From assembly GCA_002698995.1 (NCBI GenBank), contig PAAX01000013.1:1-64000 (forward strand): a stretch of DNA of 64,000 nucleotides. Reading direction: 5' to 3'. Each line of letters opens with the position of its first letter. The first letter of the stretch is position 1. The notes beneath the pieces were generated by a model. The model had not been told where the DNA came from. It ran no database searches and saw nothing but the letters and a program-made list of their open reading frames with translations. Below are positions 35,338 to 44,070 of the stretch, piece by piece. Source of the DNA: Ignavibacteriota bacterium. Lineage in GTDB: Bacteria; Bacteroidota; Ignavibacteria; Ignavibacteriales; Melioribacteraceae. The position numbers and the translations under genes are program-made.

Positions 35338-36420
35338 TTATATAATTATTAACTCAGCAGTTAATGCTCCGGCTTCTTTTAATGCTTGAAATATTGCTAT
35401 AATATCTCTCGGTGCAACTTTTAATGAATTCAATGCTGCAGCAACTTCCTGAGCATTTGCAGCTCCGTCAATTGAAATTGCATTTGAATTATTCTGATTT
35501 GCCTGCGGCACTAAATTATTAAAAGTAACTGTCTCACCATTTGAAAATGCATTAGGCTGAGAGATTACCGGGAATGATCTAATTGTTATATTCAAACTTC
35601 CATGTGAAATTGTAACCGGACTAATTCTAACATTTGAACCTGAGACAACTGTACCGGTTCTTTCATTTAGTACAACTTTGGCAATTACATCTTTCTGAAC
35701 TTCTATTGATTCAACTCCGGATAAGAAAGAAGTTAAATTTTCTGAAAATTGATCCGGTACATTTATTTTAATTTCAGAAGCATCTCTAGCTTCGGCAACA
35801 CCGGCTCCAAATTGTCCGTTAACTGCTTCGGCAATATTATACGCAGTTGTAAAATCGGGATCTTTTAATATTACGCTTAATTGTGATGCACTTAAATTTC
35901 CTTGAAAAAAATCTTTTTCCAAAATTGCACCATTTGGAATTCTTCCGGATAATGCATGATTCTGTGCAACTCTTCCGCCTGAGCTGGTATTTATGTCATA
36001 TCCACCGATTGACATTGGACCTTGAGCAACTGCATAAACTGAACCGTCTTTGCCGGAAAGTGGAGTCATTAATAATGTTCCTCCCATTAAACTTGTTGCA
36101 TCTCCCATAGAAGAAACATTAACATCAAATTCACTTCCCGATTTTATAAAATTATTTACTCTTGCAGTTACCATTACTGCTGCAATATTTCTTGTTCTAA
36201 GATTTGTTTCGGGAACTGTTATTCCAAATCTTTTAAGCATACTTGTAACAGATTGAATTGTAAATGAAGAACGATGAGTATCTCCGGTTCCGGCTAAACC
36301 TACTACCAAACCGTATCCAATAAGCTGTTCGGAATTAACTCCTTGAAAGTATGCTAAATCTTTAATCCGCTGTGCAGAAACAAGCGAAGTAAGGATTAAT
36401 AATATTAATAATTTTTTCAT
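35338..36420 (-). CDS. flgI: flagellar P-ring protein FlgI
   Basis: Forms the periplasmic ring around the rod in diderm bacteria. A signal peptide (MKKLLILLILTSLVSA) is followed by the family opening RIKDLAYFQGVNSEQLIGYG, GLVVGLAGTGDT and the SMGDATSLMGGTLLMTPL motif, through to the C-terminal LKEAGALTAELIII. The length is normal at 360 residues from the ATG chosen. That ATG is preceded by AAAGGA at proper distance; an in-frame TTG two codons earlier is less likely. Eight bases or so separate it from flgH. Confidence 0.95.
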   Translation of the reverse strand: MKKLLILLILTSLVSAQRIKDLAYFQGVNSEQLIGYGLVVGLAGTGDTHRSSFTIQSVTSMLKRFGITVPETNLRTRNIAAVMVTARVNNFIKSGSEFDVNVSSMGDATSLMGGTLLMTPLSGKDGSVYAVAQGPMSIGGYDINTSSGGRVAQNHALSGRIPNGAILEKDFFQGNLSASQLSVILKDPDFTTAYNIAEAVNGQFGAGVAEARDASEIKINVPDQFSENLTSFLSGVESIEVQKDVIAKVVLNERTGTVVSGSNVRISPVTISHGSLNITIRSFPVISQPNAFSNGETVTFNNLVPQANQNNSNAISIDGAANAQEVAAALNSLKVAPRDIIAIFQALKEAGALTAELIII

Positions 36421-36433
36421 ATCCAAATTCCTT

Positions 36434-37003
36434 TTAGAATAACCAATGGAATAACTTTGTTAACCAGCCCGGTTCTGTATTGCTGTCAATCATTCCATTT
36501 CCTTCAAATATTATTTCAGCATCAGAAATGTTATAAGAGTAAACCATGTTATCAGAATTGATATCAGAATTTCTTACAATTCCTTTTATTTTTATAATTT
36601 GTTCTTCACCGTTGACTACAATTTTTCTGCTTCCCGAAATTCTTAACAAACCATTAGAATAAACTGAATCAATCATTGCACTAATTTTTGTTTTTACCAT
36701 TCCGGATGATTTAGTAGAACCGCCTCCTCTAAATTCGTTGTTAGCTCCAAGACTAAAATCAACACTTGGTAAATCGGAGCCGTCTAATGAACCACCGGCA
36801 GCTAATCCAACATCACTTGATCTTCCGGCAGAAGTTTGAGCTTGATTGCTTGCTTCAGATGACTCGACAACAATTATAGTTATTGCATCCCCAATTCTTG
36901 CAGCTTTATAGTCGGAAAAAATTGATCTGCTTGCATTCGTTCTAAAATCTTGTGCAAATAAATTTGAAAGCAGAATTAATGTAATTACGGTTAACTTTTT
37001 CAT
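36434..37003 (-). CDS. flgH: flagellar L-ring protein FlgH, without lipobox cysteine
   Basis: Forms the outer-membrane ring around the rod. The 189 residues include the family segments SIFSDYKAARIGDAITIIVVE, followed by the SGMVKTKISAMIDSVYSNGLL region and IKIKGIVRNSDI. FlgH is normally a lipoprotein, anchored through a Cys at the end of its signal peptide. Here the signal peptide reads LILLSNLFAQDF and the whole protein has no cysteine, so it would be cleaved by signal peptidase I and carry no lipid. It is four bases after flgA. Confidence 0.93.
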   Translation of the reverse strand: MKKLTVITLILLSNLFAQDFRTNASRSIFSDYKAARIGDAITIIVVESSEASNQAQTSAGRSSDVGLAAGGSLDGSDLPSVDFSLGANNEFRGGGSTKSSGMVKTKISAMIDSVYSNGLLRISGSRKIVVNGEEQIIKIKGIVRNSDINSDNMVYSYNISDAEIIFEGNGMIDSNTEPGWLTKLFHWLF

Positions 37004-37007
37004 TTTA

Positions 37008-37661
37008 TTACTCTATGATTTTTACATTTTTTGAATCGATAACTTCTGCGATGAAGATTTTGTTATCATCTCTTACTACTCTAATTTTTTCTCCAAAAAC
37101 TCCGTTGTCTCTCGCTTTAACTTGAAAGGTGATACTTAAATTTTCATATTCAGAATAAGCCGAAATGATTTCACCTGCATGTACAATAGGATTTCCTTCA
37201 ATAAGATTTTTAGTTAATACTTCACCGGCTTCAATATTTACTTTACTTCTATATTCCGTGATGTTAAATAAATCATGCACAGGTTCTATTCTTATTTTAG
37301 AAACTTCCTTTAGTTCTTGTTTGAACATTTCAGGAGTAAGTTTTTCATCTCTCTTTATTTCCTTAACTGCAACAAAAACTTCTTGATATAATTGAACGGA
37401 AAGAGTGAGATATGAACTTTTCTCAATTCCATTAACTGATACTAAAACCGGCAGATATAAATATTTCCCGTTAATTCTATATCCTTTGGAATTGTCTATT
37501 TTCAAATGTTCATCATTAATACTTTCTATTCCAATTGGTTTTGAAACCAGTTCATAATCATACTTTACATATCCGGCAAGAATATTCTTTATATACTCTT
37601 CAATACCATTTCCGGCATTTAAGCTTACGGATAAAATTAATATGTAAAGAAGTTTATTCAA
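37008..37661 (-). CDS. flgA: flagellar P-ring assembly chaperone FlgA
   Basis: A 217-residue periplasmic protein with a signal peptide (residues 1-16). Its C-terminal half is the SAF/FlgA domain: AVKEIKRDEKLTPEMF, NIEAGEVLTKNLIEGNPIV, HAGEIISAYSEYENLSIT, ending in VRDDNKIFIAEVIDSKNV. FlgA helps FlgI polymerise into the P ring, and both ring genes follow. The start is TTG, after AGGAGATAAAA, so the ribosome site supports it. It follows flgG by two bases. Confidence 0.93.
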   Translation of the reverse strand: MNKLLYILILSVSLNAGNGIEEYIKNILAGYVKYDYELVSKPIGIESINDEHLKIDNSKGYRINGKYLYLPVLVSVNGIEKSSYLTLSVQLYQEVFVAVKEIKRDEKLTPEMFKQELKEVSKIRIEPVHDLFNITEYRSKVNIEAGEVLTKNLIEGNPIVHAGEIISAYSEYENLSITFQVKARDNGVFGEKIRVVRDDNKIFIAEVIDSKNVKIIE

Positions 37662-37663
37662 TT

Positions 37664-38461
37664 TTATCTCCTAAGGTTATTAACCATTGTCATCATTTCT
37701 TCAACGGTTTTAACTGTTTTAGAATTTATTTCATAAGCTCTTTGCGCAGTAATCATTGAAATCATTTCTTCAACTATATCAACGTTTGAAGACTCTAAAA
37801 ATCCTTGCTTTAGAATTCCAAAACCTTCTTGATTTGGTCTTCCTAATAATGGAGCACCGGAAGCTTCTGTTTCTGCATAAAGATTATCACCAAGAGCTTT
37901 TAATCCGGCTGGATTAATAAACTTTGCTAATTCAATTGTACCAATTTCAACAGCATCTCCAGTTACATCTGTAACTCTTACAGTTCCATCGTCAGAAATC
38001 TGAACTTGCAGAACATCATCATTTATAGATATTCCAGGTTCAATTAAATATCCTCCTGCAGTGGCTAATGATCCGTCGCCTGAAATCTTAAACGAACCAT
38101 CTCTTGTGTATGCAAATGTTCCATCCGGTTTTCTGATTTGGAAAAAACCTTCGCCCGAAATAGCAACATCAAGCTGATGACCGGTCTGCTGCAGATCACC
38201 TTGTTGAAATAATTTTTGCGTGGAAGTAGGCTGAACACCGTTACCTATTTGCAGCTTTGTAGCAACGTTTTCAATTATTCCGGGAATATTAACATTTTCA
38301 GTATTAGTAGAGACTTCTTGGTAAATCTGATCACTAAATTCAGCTCTGCTCTTCTTAAAGCTGGTTGTATTAATATTTGCAATATTGTTAGCAATAACTT
38401 GTATGTTTAACTGCTGTGCATACATTCCGGAAGCTGCTGTTCTAAGTGCTCTTGTTGGCAT
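37664..38461 (-). CDS. flgG: flagellar distal rod protein FlgG
   Basis: A 265-residue axial protein of the rod. The N-terminal rod motif is RALRTAASGMYAQQLNIQVI followed by ANNIANINTTSFKKS. The region after the first sheet contains GEGFFQIRKPDGTFAYTRDG, and the C-terminal coil has LESSNVDIVEEMISMITAQR. Length matches FlgG (about 260). AGGAGAGGT precedes the ATG. It lies 12 bases after flgF. Confidence 0.95.
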   Translation of the reverse strand: MPTRALRTAASGMYAQQLNIQVIANNIANINTTSFKKSRAEFSDQIYQEVSTNTENVNIPGIIENVATKLQIGNGVQPTSTQKLFQQGDLQQTGHQLDVAISGEGFFQIRKPDGTFAYTRDGSFKISGDGSLATAGGYLIEPGISINDDVLQVQISDDGTVRVTDVTGDAVEIGTIELAKFINPAGLKALGDNLYAETEASGAPLLGRPNQEGFGILKQGFLESSNVDIVEEMISMITAQRAYEINSKTVKTVEEMMTMVNNLRR

Positions 38462-38473
38462 AATTTACCTCTC

Positions 38474-39184
38474 CTATTGTACTCTTCCAATTTCCTTTGC
38501 CATTCCCATAATCTGGTCAAGCGAAGTAATCAGCTTTTGTGACATTTCAAAATTTTTGCTGAATTCAATCATATACTGCATTTCTTGAATTGCATTTACG
38601 TTTGCTTCTTCTAAAAATCCTTGATGAACTTCATATTCATCTTCCATAGCTTCCAAGTAATCATCATTTTTAACTATAAAATTTTGTCCCACAGATCTTT
38701 TTACTTGAGATTGATCATCAATCTTACCCATTGCAAGCTGATCAACTACATTCTCACCAATTTTTATTTCACCTTTTGTATTAATATTTACACTTTGGTT
38801 TTTACCAACTATTGCTTCTGCAATATTAATATCACCTTGTTTACCCATTACTCTTGCACCGTTTTCAGTAACAAGAAAACCTTCTTCATCAATTTTAAAT
38901 CTGCCGTTTCTTGTCAGTTGAATTTCATCATCAGTTTTAACAACAAACATTGCATCACCGGAAATTGCCAAATCAAAAGTGTTATCTGTTTCGATGAAAG
39001 AACCTTCAGTAAAATCTGTTAATTGACTTACATCTTGATTTTGCATTCTTTGTAAATACTCGGCAAATGGAAGTTCTCTCTTAAAACCGGTTGTATTTAT
39101 GTTTGCCAAGTTGTTGGCAACTATTTCCATATTCTTCATTCTTGAATTCAAATTTTTTGCACCAAGTGCTAAACTTTTAATCAT
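38474..39184 (-). CDS. flgF: flagellar proximal rod protein FlgF
   Basis: A 236-residue axial protein of the FlgF/FlgG family. It has NSRMKNMEIVANNLANINTT near the start, DLAISGDAMFVVKTDDEIQL in the middle and the C-terminal coil EEANVNAIQEMQYMIEFSKN. Length and position before flgG indicate FlgF. A GAGGA ribosome site lies inside the last codons of the preceding 60-residue gene, which overlaps this start by 8 bases. Confidence 0.93.
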   Translation of the reverse strand: MIKSLALGAKNLNSRMKNMEIVANNLANINTTGFKRELPFAEYLQRMQNQDVSQLTDFTEGSFIETDNTFDLAISGDAMFVVKTDDEIQLTRNGRFKIDEEGFLVTENGARVMGKQGDINIAEAIVGKNQSVNINTKGEIKIGENVVDQLAMGKIDDQSQVKRSVGQNFIVKNDDYLEAMEDEYEVHQGFLEEANVNAIQEMQYMIEFSKNFEMSQKLITSLDQIMGMAKEIGRVQ

Positions 39185-39359
39185 TTTTGAATCCTCTTTT
39201 TTGATGTTCGTTAATCATTAATCCAATTGCCGAATAAACTTTTATACTTGCCGATTTATTATCTTTTCTTTCCATTAAGTTCATTAAAGTTTCTGCTTCG
39301 CTCATTTTTATCATTTTCAATTTTCTTGCATTCGAAATAATGTTTCTATCAAATTTCAT
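39177..39359 (-). CDS. 60-residue basic protein of unknown function in the flagellar cluster
   Basis: A small, Lys/Met-rich helical protein that I do not recognise. It begins MKFDRNIISNARKLKMIKM and contains SEAETLMNLME and KVYSAIGLMINEHQKRG. It has no signal peptide or membrane segment. It is held in the operon by tight junctions: TAATG with the gene before it and an 8-base overlap with flgF, whose ribosome site lies in its last codons. That arrangement favours a real gene over chance. It could be a small regulator or chaperone, but nothing in the sequence shows which. Confidence 0.6.
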   Translation of the reverse strand: MKFDRNIISNARKLKMIKMSEAETLMNLMERKDNKSASIKVYSAIGLMINEHQKRGFKND

Positions 39360-40462
39360 TATGCTACCCTATCTATTGAATATTTGTTTGCTGTAATTTC
39401 TTCATAAACAAATGAACTGAAATTGAAAATTTTCAATAGTTTTTCTTCAAGTCCTTTAAATATCTTTGATTCATTTCTTTTTAGAACTAAGTGATCGGTA
39501 ACTGCTGCAAAGTTTGCTTCCAGTCTGTCTAATAAGAATTTTATCGTTACATTTACACTGTTTCCGTTTAGTGATACAAAGTAAATTACTGGTGCAAAAT
39601 CATTTTCGTTCTTTTCAAATATGAAATCGGGGAATACATTAAAAGTTGAGTAAACTTCTTTTTGAACTTGATACTTCACAATCAATTCGAAAAATTCATT
39701 TAATCCTCTTTTGTGTTCTTGAAGTAAGTACTCTTCCGAATCAATAGAATTCATTAGATTTACTATTTCTTCATCCTTACTCTTTAACAATTTTACTTTA
39801 GCCGGATTATTATAATCATTCTCTTCAAACATGAATGTTTTATTCAATTCATCATAAATTCTGTTTGGCAGATTTAACGTATTTAATTCTTTCATTTTTT
39901 GATAAATGGCAGCGACTAAATTTTCGAAAGATGTTGATAAGAATTTTTTGAATACACTCTTTATTTCATCAAAATCTTTTGGTGAATCATTCCAAATTAA
40001 ATTGACTAAAAGGAACAACTGATTTTCATCAAATTCTAATCCCAATTCTTTTAAGAATTCTTCAAATCTTTTCATTTTTGCTTTCGAAAAAGATTTACCG
40101 AATGAGTTTATCTTACCGAATATTTCTTTTGTTAAAATGTTTTTATCCAGACCAAAATCGGTTAAAAGCTGAGCATATAAATTATTCATTGCTGTTTGAG
40201 AAAAACCATCAAGCTTTAGTGTAAAAGGATTATGACCAAATACATTAGCAAAAAACTCATCCCCCTTTTTAGCAAGTATAGGAAGATTAGCAATAAACAC
40301 GGAACCATTTACAGTTATTCTAAAAGTAGAATCCTTAACCGGCTCAAGAACTTCAATTTTAACAAGTGAATTCAAATCCGGTAAAGCTCTTTTTAAGTTA
40401 ACCGGATTAACTTCAATTGTTCCGTTAGAAACTTGGGCAATATTTGAAACTCCATTTATCAT
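39359..40462 (-). CDS. flagellar-cluster protein, possible FliK-like
   Basis: A 367-residue soluble protein without a clear family. The N-terminal part (about 30-75: LVKIEVLEPVKDSTFRITVN, then FIANLPILAKKGDEFFANV) looks like the beta module found ahead of the core in many hook-length control proteins, where a V-G-x-x-L-x-A-x-L-P pattern recurs. The C-terminal segment (VNVTIKFLLDRLEANFAAVT) could be a diverged FliK core. The cluster already has a large FliK, so this is either a second hook- or rod-length factor or something else. Junctions of 1 and 4 bases tie it to its neighbours. Confidence 0.62.
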   Translation of the reverse strand: MINGVSNIAQVSNGTIEVNPVNLKRALPDLNSLVKIEVLEPVKDSTFRITVNGSVFIANLPILAKKGDEFFANVFGHNPFTLKLDGFSQTAMNNLYAQLLTDFGLDKNILTKEIFGKINSFGKSFSKAKMKRFEEFLKELGLEFDENQLFLLVNLIWNDSPKDFDEIKSVFKKFLSTSFENLVAAIYQKMKELNTLNLPNRIYDELNKTFMFEENDYNNPAKVKLLKSKDEEIVNLMNSIDSEEYLLQEHKRGLNEFFELIVKYQVQKEVYSTFNVFPDFIFEKNENDFAPVIYFVSLNGNSVNVTIKFLLDRLEANFAAVTDHLVLKRNESKIFKGLEEKLLKIFNFSSFVYEEITANKYSIDRVA

Positions 40463-40983
40463 TTACTTCTTTCCGCCAGCATTTTTAATTTTGCAGCTAA
40501 ATGAACTTCCCCTTTGGAGATTGAATATTTTTTTGCTTTGTATGTAATATCTCTTCCATGATCATTCACGTTAATAGGTTGAGCAATTAATGTTGTTCTT
40601 AATCTTGAAAGTTCATCATTTAGTTTTGTGCCGATTTTTTCTTTTCTAATTTTTGCGACATTCAGCTTAAGATATTTTACTGCATACTTGTTGTTTATTT
40701 CTTTTCTTTTCATCCAGAGTAAAATCAGACTTGCAGCTAAACCAATTTCAATTACAAAAAAGATAACGTAATTGGTGTAGTCCTTACTTTCTGATTTTAC
40801 TTCTATTGAAGTCTGTGGAATTACTTCAGCTTTATTACTTTCTACTGCTGTTTGATTCTCTTTTATTTTTACCGCATTTATTTGTTCAGCTACTAAAGAG
40901 CGGATATCAATTGAATCTTGCTTTACATTTTCTTGAGCAGAAACCGATAACGACAAAATCAATATTAAAATGAGTTTCTTCAT
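40459..40983 (-). CDS. single-pass membrane protein of unknown function in the flagellar cluster
   Basis: A 174-residue protein with a signal peptide or first helix (LILILILSLSVSAQ), a short polar extracytoplasmic stretch, a membrane helix at about 72-91 (VIFFVIEIGLAASLILLWMK) and a basic cytoplasmic tail of about 80 residues ending ISKGEVHLAAKLKMLAERSK. I do not recognise it. The layout resembles FliO in outline, but a separate fliO lies in its normal place. ATGA overlaps link it to both neighbours. Confidence 0.62.
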   Translation of the reverse strand: MKKLILILILSLSVSAQENVKQDSIDIRSLVAEQINAVKIKENQTAVESNKAEVIPQTSIEVKSESKDYTNYVIFFVIEIGLAASLILLWMKRKEINNKYAVKYLKLNVAKIRKEKIGTKLNDELSRLRTTLIAQPINVNDHGRDITYKAKKYSISKGEVHLAAKLKMLAERSK

Positions 40984-42296
40984 TTTCTAATTTTTCTCCT
41001 TAAAGGAAAGCTTAACATTATTGCCGATCCGCTTTCATCAAAACTTTCAATTATAAAATCACCTTCATGTTTCTTCATCAAGTTTTTGATGATTTTATAA
41101 TTGATATCCAAACCGGACTTAATCTTCGATCTGCTTAAATCTTTCAAGTTAGCTGTAGTTATTACTTTTAATAATACGGAATCAGATTTTTTTCTTGATT
41201 GAATAATTATTCCGCCGCCGTTTGTAATTCTTGCTTTAACTATTCCGAAAAGATTTGTAAGAATCTGGAAGAAATAATTTTCATGTGATAAAATTGGAGG
41301 AAGATTTGAATCTAAATCCAATACAAATTCTATATTAGAGCTATCCAAAGTTGATTTCAACAAAGTGAAATAATCATTTATTACCGAGTTAATTGAGCAT
41401 GGATGAATTTTAATGCTGCTTTGAGTTACATTTGCAAATTTTATTAATCTTGTTACAGAACGATTAATTTTCTGAATTTGGTTTTTAATCGATTCGACTT
41501 CTTCGTTGGATTCTTCAGGAATATCAAGCATATCAATTTGTGAAACCATAACTTGAAGCGGTGACATAATATCTTCAACAATTCCTTCGGTTAATTCGCC
41601 AATTGCCGAAAGTCTAAAATCATTTGCTAATTTAGCTTGATAAGTCTGTAATTCTTCATAAACAGTTGTTAAATCTTTTTTGAGCTGAAGTCTTTCTATT
41701 TTTGCATAACCAAGATTAAGAATAACGGAAAGCATTTGTTTATCAACTTCTGTAATTGATTCTTTTCTTAATGAAGTTAGAATTACAAACAATCCCTTTT
41801 TCTTTTCTTTTTCAAAAATCGGAACGATTACATAATTTAATTTTGCTTCATTACTGTTATGCGATTGTAATTCCGGTACAACTAAAACTTTAGCAGATTC
41901 AAACAAAAGATTTAAAACCCCTTCTTTGTAATAATGATTTATTACAGAAGTAATTTCATATTCTTTAGTTGTTCCAATTGGATTTAATTTATTGAATGAA
42001 GAATCGAACAAGAATAGATTTGCTTCTTTTACCGGTACAATTCTTTTTAGAGAGAGGGTAAGTTCATCAATAATTTCAAAAGGTTTTTCAAGTTTATCAC
42101 AATTTTTTTCAAAGTTGATTATCGTCTGAAATAAATGTGAATACTTTTCAAGTAATGAATTATTATTTCCGTTAGTTTCTTTTTTATGACTTATTAAAGA
42201 AATCGGATTATAACCTTCATCCTCTTCGGCAGCTAAGTTCTGCAAAGTTTTGTAGAACGGTTCGTATTCAACGGTATTTGATTTAACTACTCTCAC
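40980..42296 (-). CDS. GAF-domain histidine-kinase-like protein with degenerate H-box (probable pseudokinase)
   Basis: A 438-residue soluble protein. A GAF-like sensor domain lies at about 70-200, followed by a coiled linker and a DHp-like domain where the H-box reads AIGELTEGIVEDIMSPLQVM. The phospho-accepting His of the usual AHEINNPL is Glu (E241). The ATPase part (about 330-436) is also worn: the N-box region (ILTNLFGIVKARI) lacks the normal NA.K pattern, and no DTG.G motif is visible. It probably does not autophosphorylate and may act as a partner or sensor scaffold. The start is GTG. It follows the second HDOD gene by three bases. Confidence 0.82.
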   Translation of the reverse strand: MRVVKSNTVEYEPFYKTLQNLAAEEDEGYNPISLISHKKETNGNNNSLLEKYSHLFQTIINFEKNCDKLEKPFEIIDELTLSLKRIVPVKEANLFLFDSSFNKLNPIGTTKEYEITSVINHYYKEGVLNLLFESAKVLVVPELQSHNSNEAKLNYVIVPIFEKEKKKGLFVILTSLRKESITEVDKQMLSVILNLGYAKIERLQLKKDLTTVYEELQTYQAKLANDFRLSAIGELTEGIVEDIMSPLQVMVSQIDMLDIPEESNEEVESIKNQIQKINRSVTRLIKFANVTQSSIKIHPCSINSVINDYFTLLKSTLDSSNIEFVLDLDSNLPPILSHENYFFQILTNLFGIVKARITNGGGIIIQSRKKSDSVLLKVITTANLKDLSRSKIKSGLDINYKIIKNLMKKHEGDFIIESFDESGSAIMLSFPLRRKIRK

Positions 42297-42299
42297 GGT

Positions 42300-43181
42300 T
42301 TAGAATCTCAATGACTCAGCTTCTTCTTGAAATAATGATTTATAATTGTTCATAAAACTTTCTGCTTCGGCAACTGAAGAAAAACCTAAAACTTTAGCAG
42401 CTTCTGGAATTAATTCCAATGAATTATCCCAATAAAATTTCCCGACTTCCAAATATTGTGTCATATAATCAGCAAAATGAACCAAAGAGTTTAATTGAAT
42501 ATTTGAAGATTCATTTAATGGAGAATGATGATTAGTAATAGATTCACTTAACTGACTTGGAAGATTCCATTTCTTACTTAGGAATCCACCTATATCTTGA
42601 TGATTATAACCAATAGTTTCAAGTTCGGCATCTAAATAAGAATAACCTTTTTCATTAACCTTTTTAACAATCTCTTCAAAACTGGAATGGAAATATTTAT
42701 GAATTACAGGAATACCTAAATCATGTAGAAGTCCGCTTACAAAAGCCTCTCCCGAAAGTTTAATATTTCTATCTTCTGCAATTCTTTTAGCGCCGTTTCC
42801 GCATACAACTGAATGCAGCCAGAAATCTTTTTGATTAAGATTTTTATCGGTTTTATTCTTGAATGATTCGATCATAGAAAGAGCAATAACAATGTTTTTA
42901 ATATCTTGATAACCGATAATTAAAATTGCAAAATCGATTGTAGAAACTTTGCGCGGAAGTCCATACAAAGGAGAATTAGCAATTGAAAGAATTTTGGTAG
43001 CTAATCCTTGATCTCTTCCGATCATTTTACTTAATCTAGAAGTTCCGGTTGATGGATCATCCAGTAATTTAGAAACTTCCAGCATAACTGAAGACATTGC
43101 CGGAAGATTGTAAATGTTAGAAAGTATTAATTCAGTTTTCTTTCTTTTTTGATTTAATTCGTCATTAACTTCTACAGTCAT
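42300..43181 (-). CDS. HDOD domain protein (second of a tandem pair)
   Basis: A 293-residue protein whose core (about 20-215) is an HDOD domain, the catalytically silent relative of HD phosphohydrolases used in signalling. Typical segments are NLPAMSSVMLEVSKLLDDPS, IGRDQGLATKILSIANSPLY and SGEAFVSGLLHDLGIPVIHK. It is clearly a paralogue of the next gene upstream. HDOD proteins often integrate signals for motility and biofilm switching. It lies between that paralogue and the pseudokinase, in the regulatory block behind fliA. Confidence 0.9.
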   Translation of the reverse strand: MTVEVNDELNQKRKKTELILSNIYNLPAMSSVMLEVSKLLDDPSTGTSRLSKMIGRDQGLATKILSIANSPLYGLPRKVSTIDFAILIIGYQDIKNIVIALSMIESFKNKTDKNLNQKDFWLHSVVCGNGAKRIAEDRNIKLSGEAFVSGLLHDLGIPVIHKYFHSSFEEIVKKVNEKGYSYLDAELETIGYNHQDIGGFLSKKWNLPSQLSESITNHHSPLNESSNIQLNSLVHFADYMTQYLEVGKFYWDNSLELIPEAAKVLGFSSVAEAESFMNNYKSLFQEEAESLRF

Positions 43182-43191
43182 AATAGGTCTC

Positions 43192-44070
43192 TTAAAAGTT
43201 TATGGTTTCTAATTGGTTTGTAAAAAGTTCTCTGTAAGTTTCAATAAAACTTTTCAAATAATCTTCGTCATGAAGATTTAATGTATTAATAATGCTTGTA
43301 TCCAGTTTAAATTCTCTATCCCAAAAGAAATTTCCGGTTTCAAGAACATTAGTCATATAATCTGCTAAATGAACAACAGCAACAAGCTCTCTGTAATTTT
43401 CTGAATTAACAGGACTGTGATGATACATTGCAGCTTCAGAAAATGTTAAAGGTAAATTCCATTTATCAATTAATATTTTGGCAATTTCGCAGTGTGAAAG
43501 ACCAATAATTCCTTTTTCAATTAAATCAACGGGAAGTTCGGAATTATTCAATATTTGATAAACTTGAGTGTATTCTTTATTAAAATATTTATGAACAATC
43601 GGAAGACCTAAATCATGCAGCAGACCGGCAGTAAAAGCTTCACCGCTGCAATTTAAATTAAGATCATCTGCCAATCTTTTTGCGGCAGATGCAACCATAA
43701 TTGAGTGAATCCAATATTCTTTTTTAGGAAACTTAACATCTCCTAAATCTCTAAATGATTCCATCATAGAGATGGCAATTATTATGTTTTTAATTTGGTT
43801 AAAGCCAAGAATAACAACGGCAAAATCTATAGTGGCAACTCTTCTAGGTATTCCGTACAAAGGTGAATTTGCTACTTTTAATATTTTTGTAACTAATCCT
43901 TGGTCCTTACTGATAATTCTTCCAATCTGTGCAGCACTTGCCATTGGGTTTTCAATAACTTTATTTAATTCAAAAATTATTGCCGGAACAGAAGGTAAAT
44001 TCTGAACAGTAGAAATAATTCTTAATGCTTTTTCTCTTTTCTTATCCAATTCTTGAACAGTATTATTCAT
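43192..44070 (-). CDS. HDOD domain protein (first of a tandem pair)
   Basis: A 292-residue HDOD protein. Its segments NLPSVPAIIFELNKVIENPM, ISKDQGLVTKILKVANSPLY, GIPRRVATIDFAVVILGF and GEAFTAGLLHDLGLPIVHKY align one-to-one with the following gene over the full length. The HD-like dyad in LLHDLG is present, but the other metal ligands of active HD phosphodiesterases are not. The start overlaps the end of fliA by 8 bases, so it is coupled to the sigma factor. Confidence 0.9.
   Translation of the reverse strand: MNNTVQELDKKREKALRIISTVQNLPSVPAIIFELNKVIENPMASAAQIGRIISKDQGLVTKILKVANSPLYGIPRRVATIDFAVVILGFNQIKNIIIAISMMESFRDLGDVKFPKKEYWIHSIMVASAAKRLADDLNLNCSGEAFTAGLLHDLGLPIVHKYFNKEYTQVYQILNNSELPVDLIEKGIIGLSHCEIAKILIDKWNLPLTFSEAAMYHHSPVNSENYRELVAVVHLADYMTNVLETGNFFWDREFKLDTSIINTLNLHDEDYLKSFIETYRELFTNQLETINF

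Noticed and set aside
39177-39359. FlgM anti-sigma-28 factor
   Set aside because: Size is suitable, but the C-terminal sigma-binding helices and motifs of FlgM are not visible.
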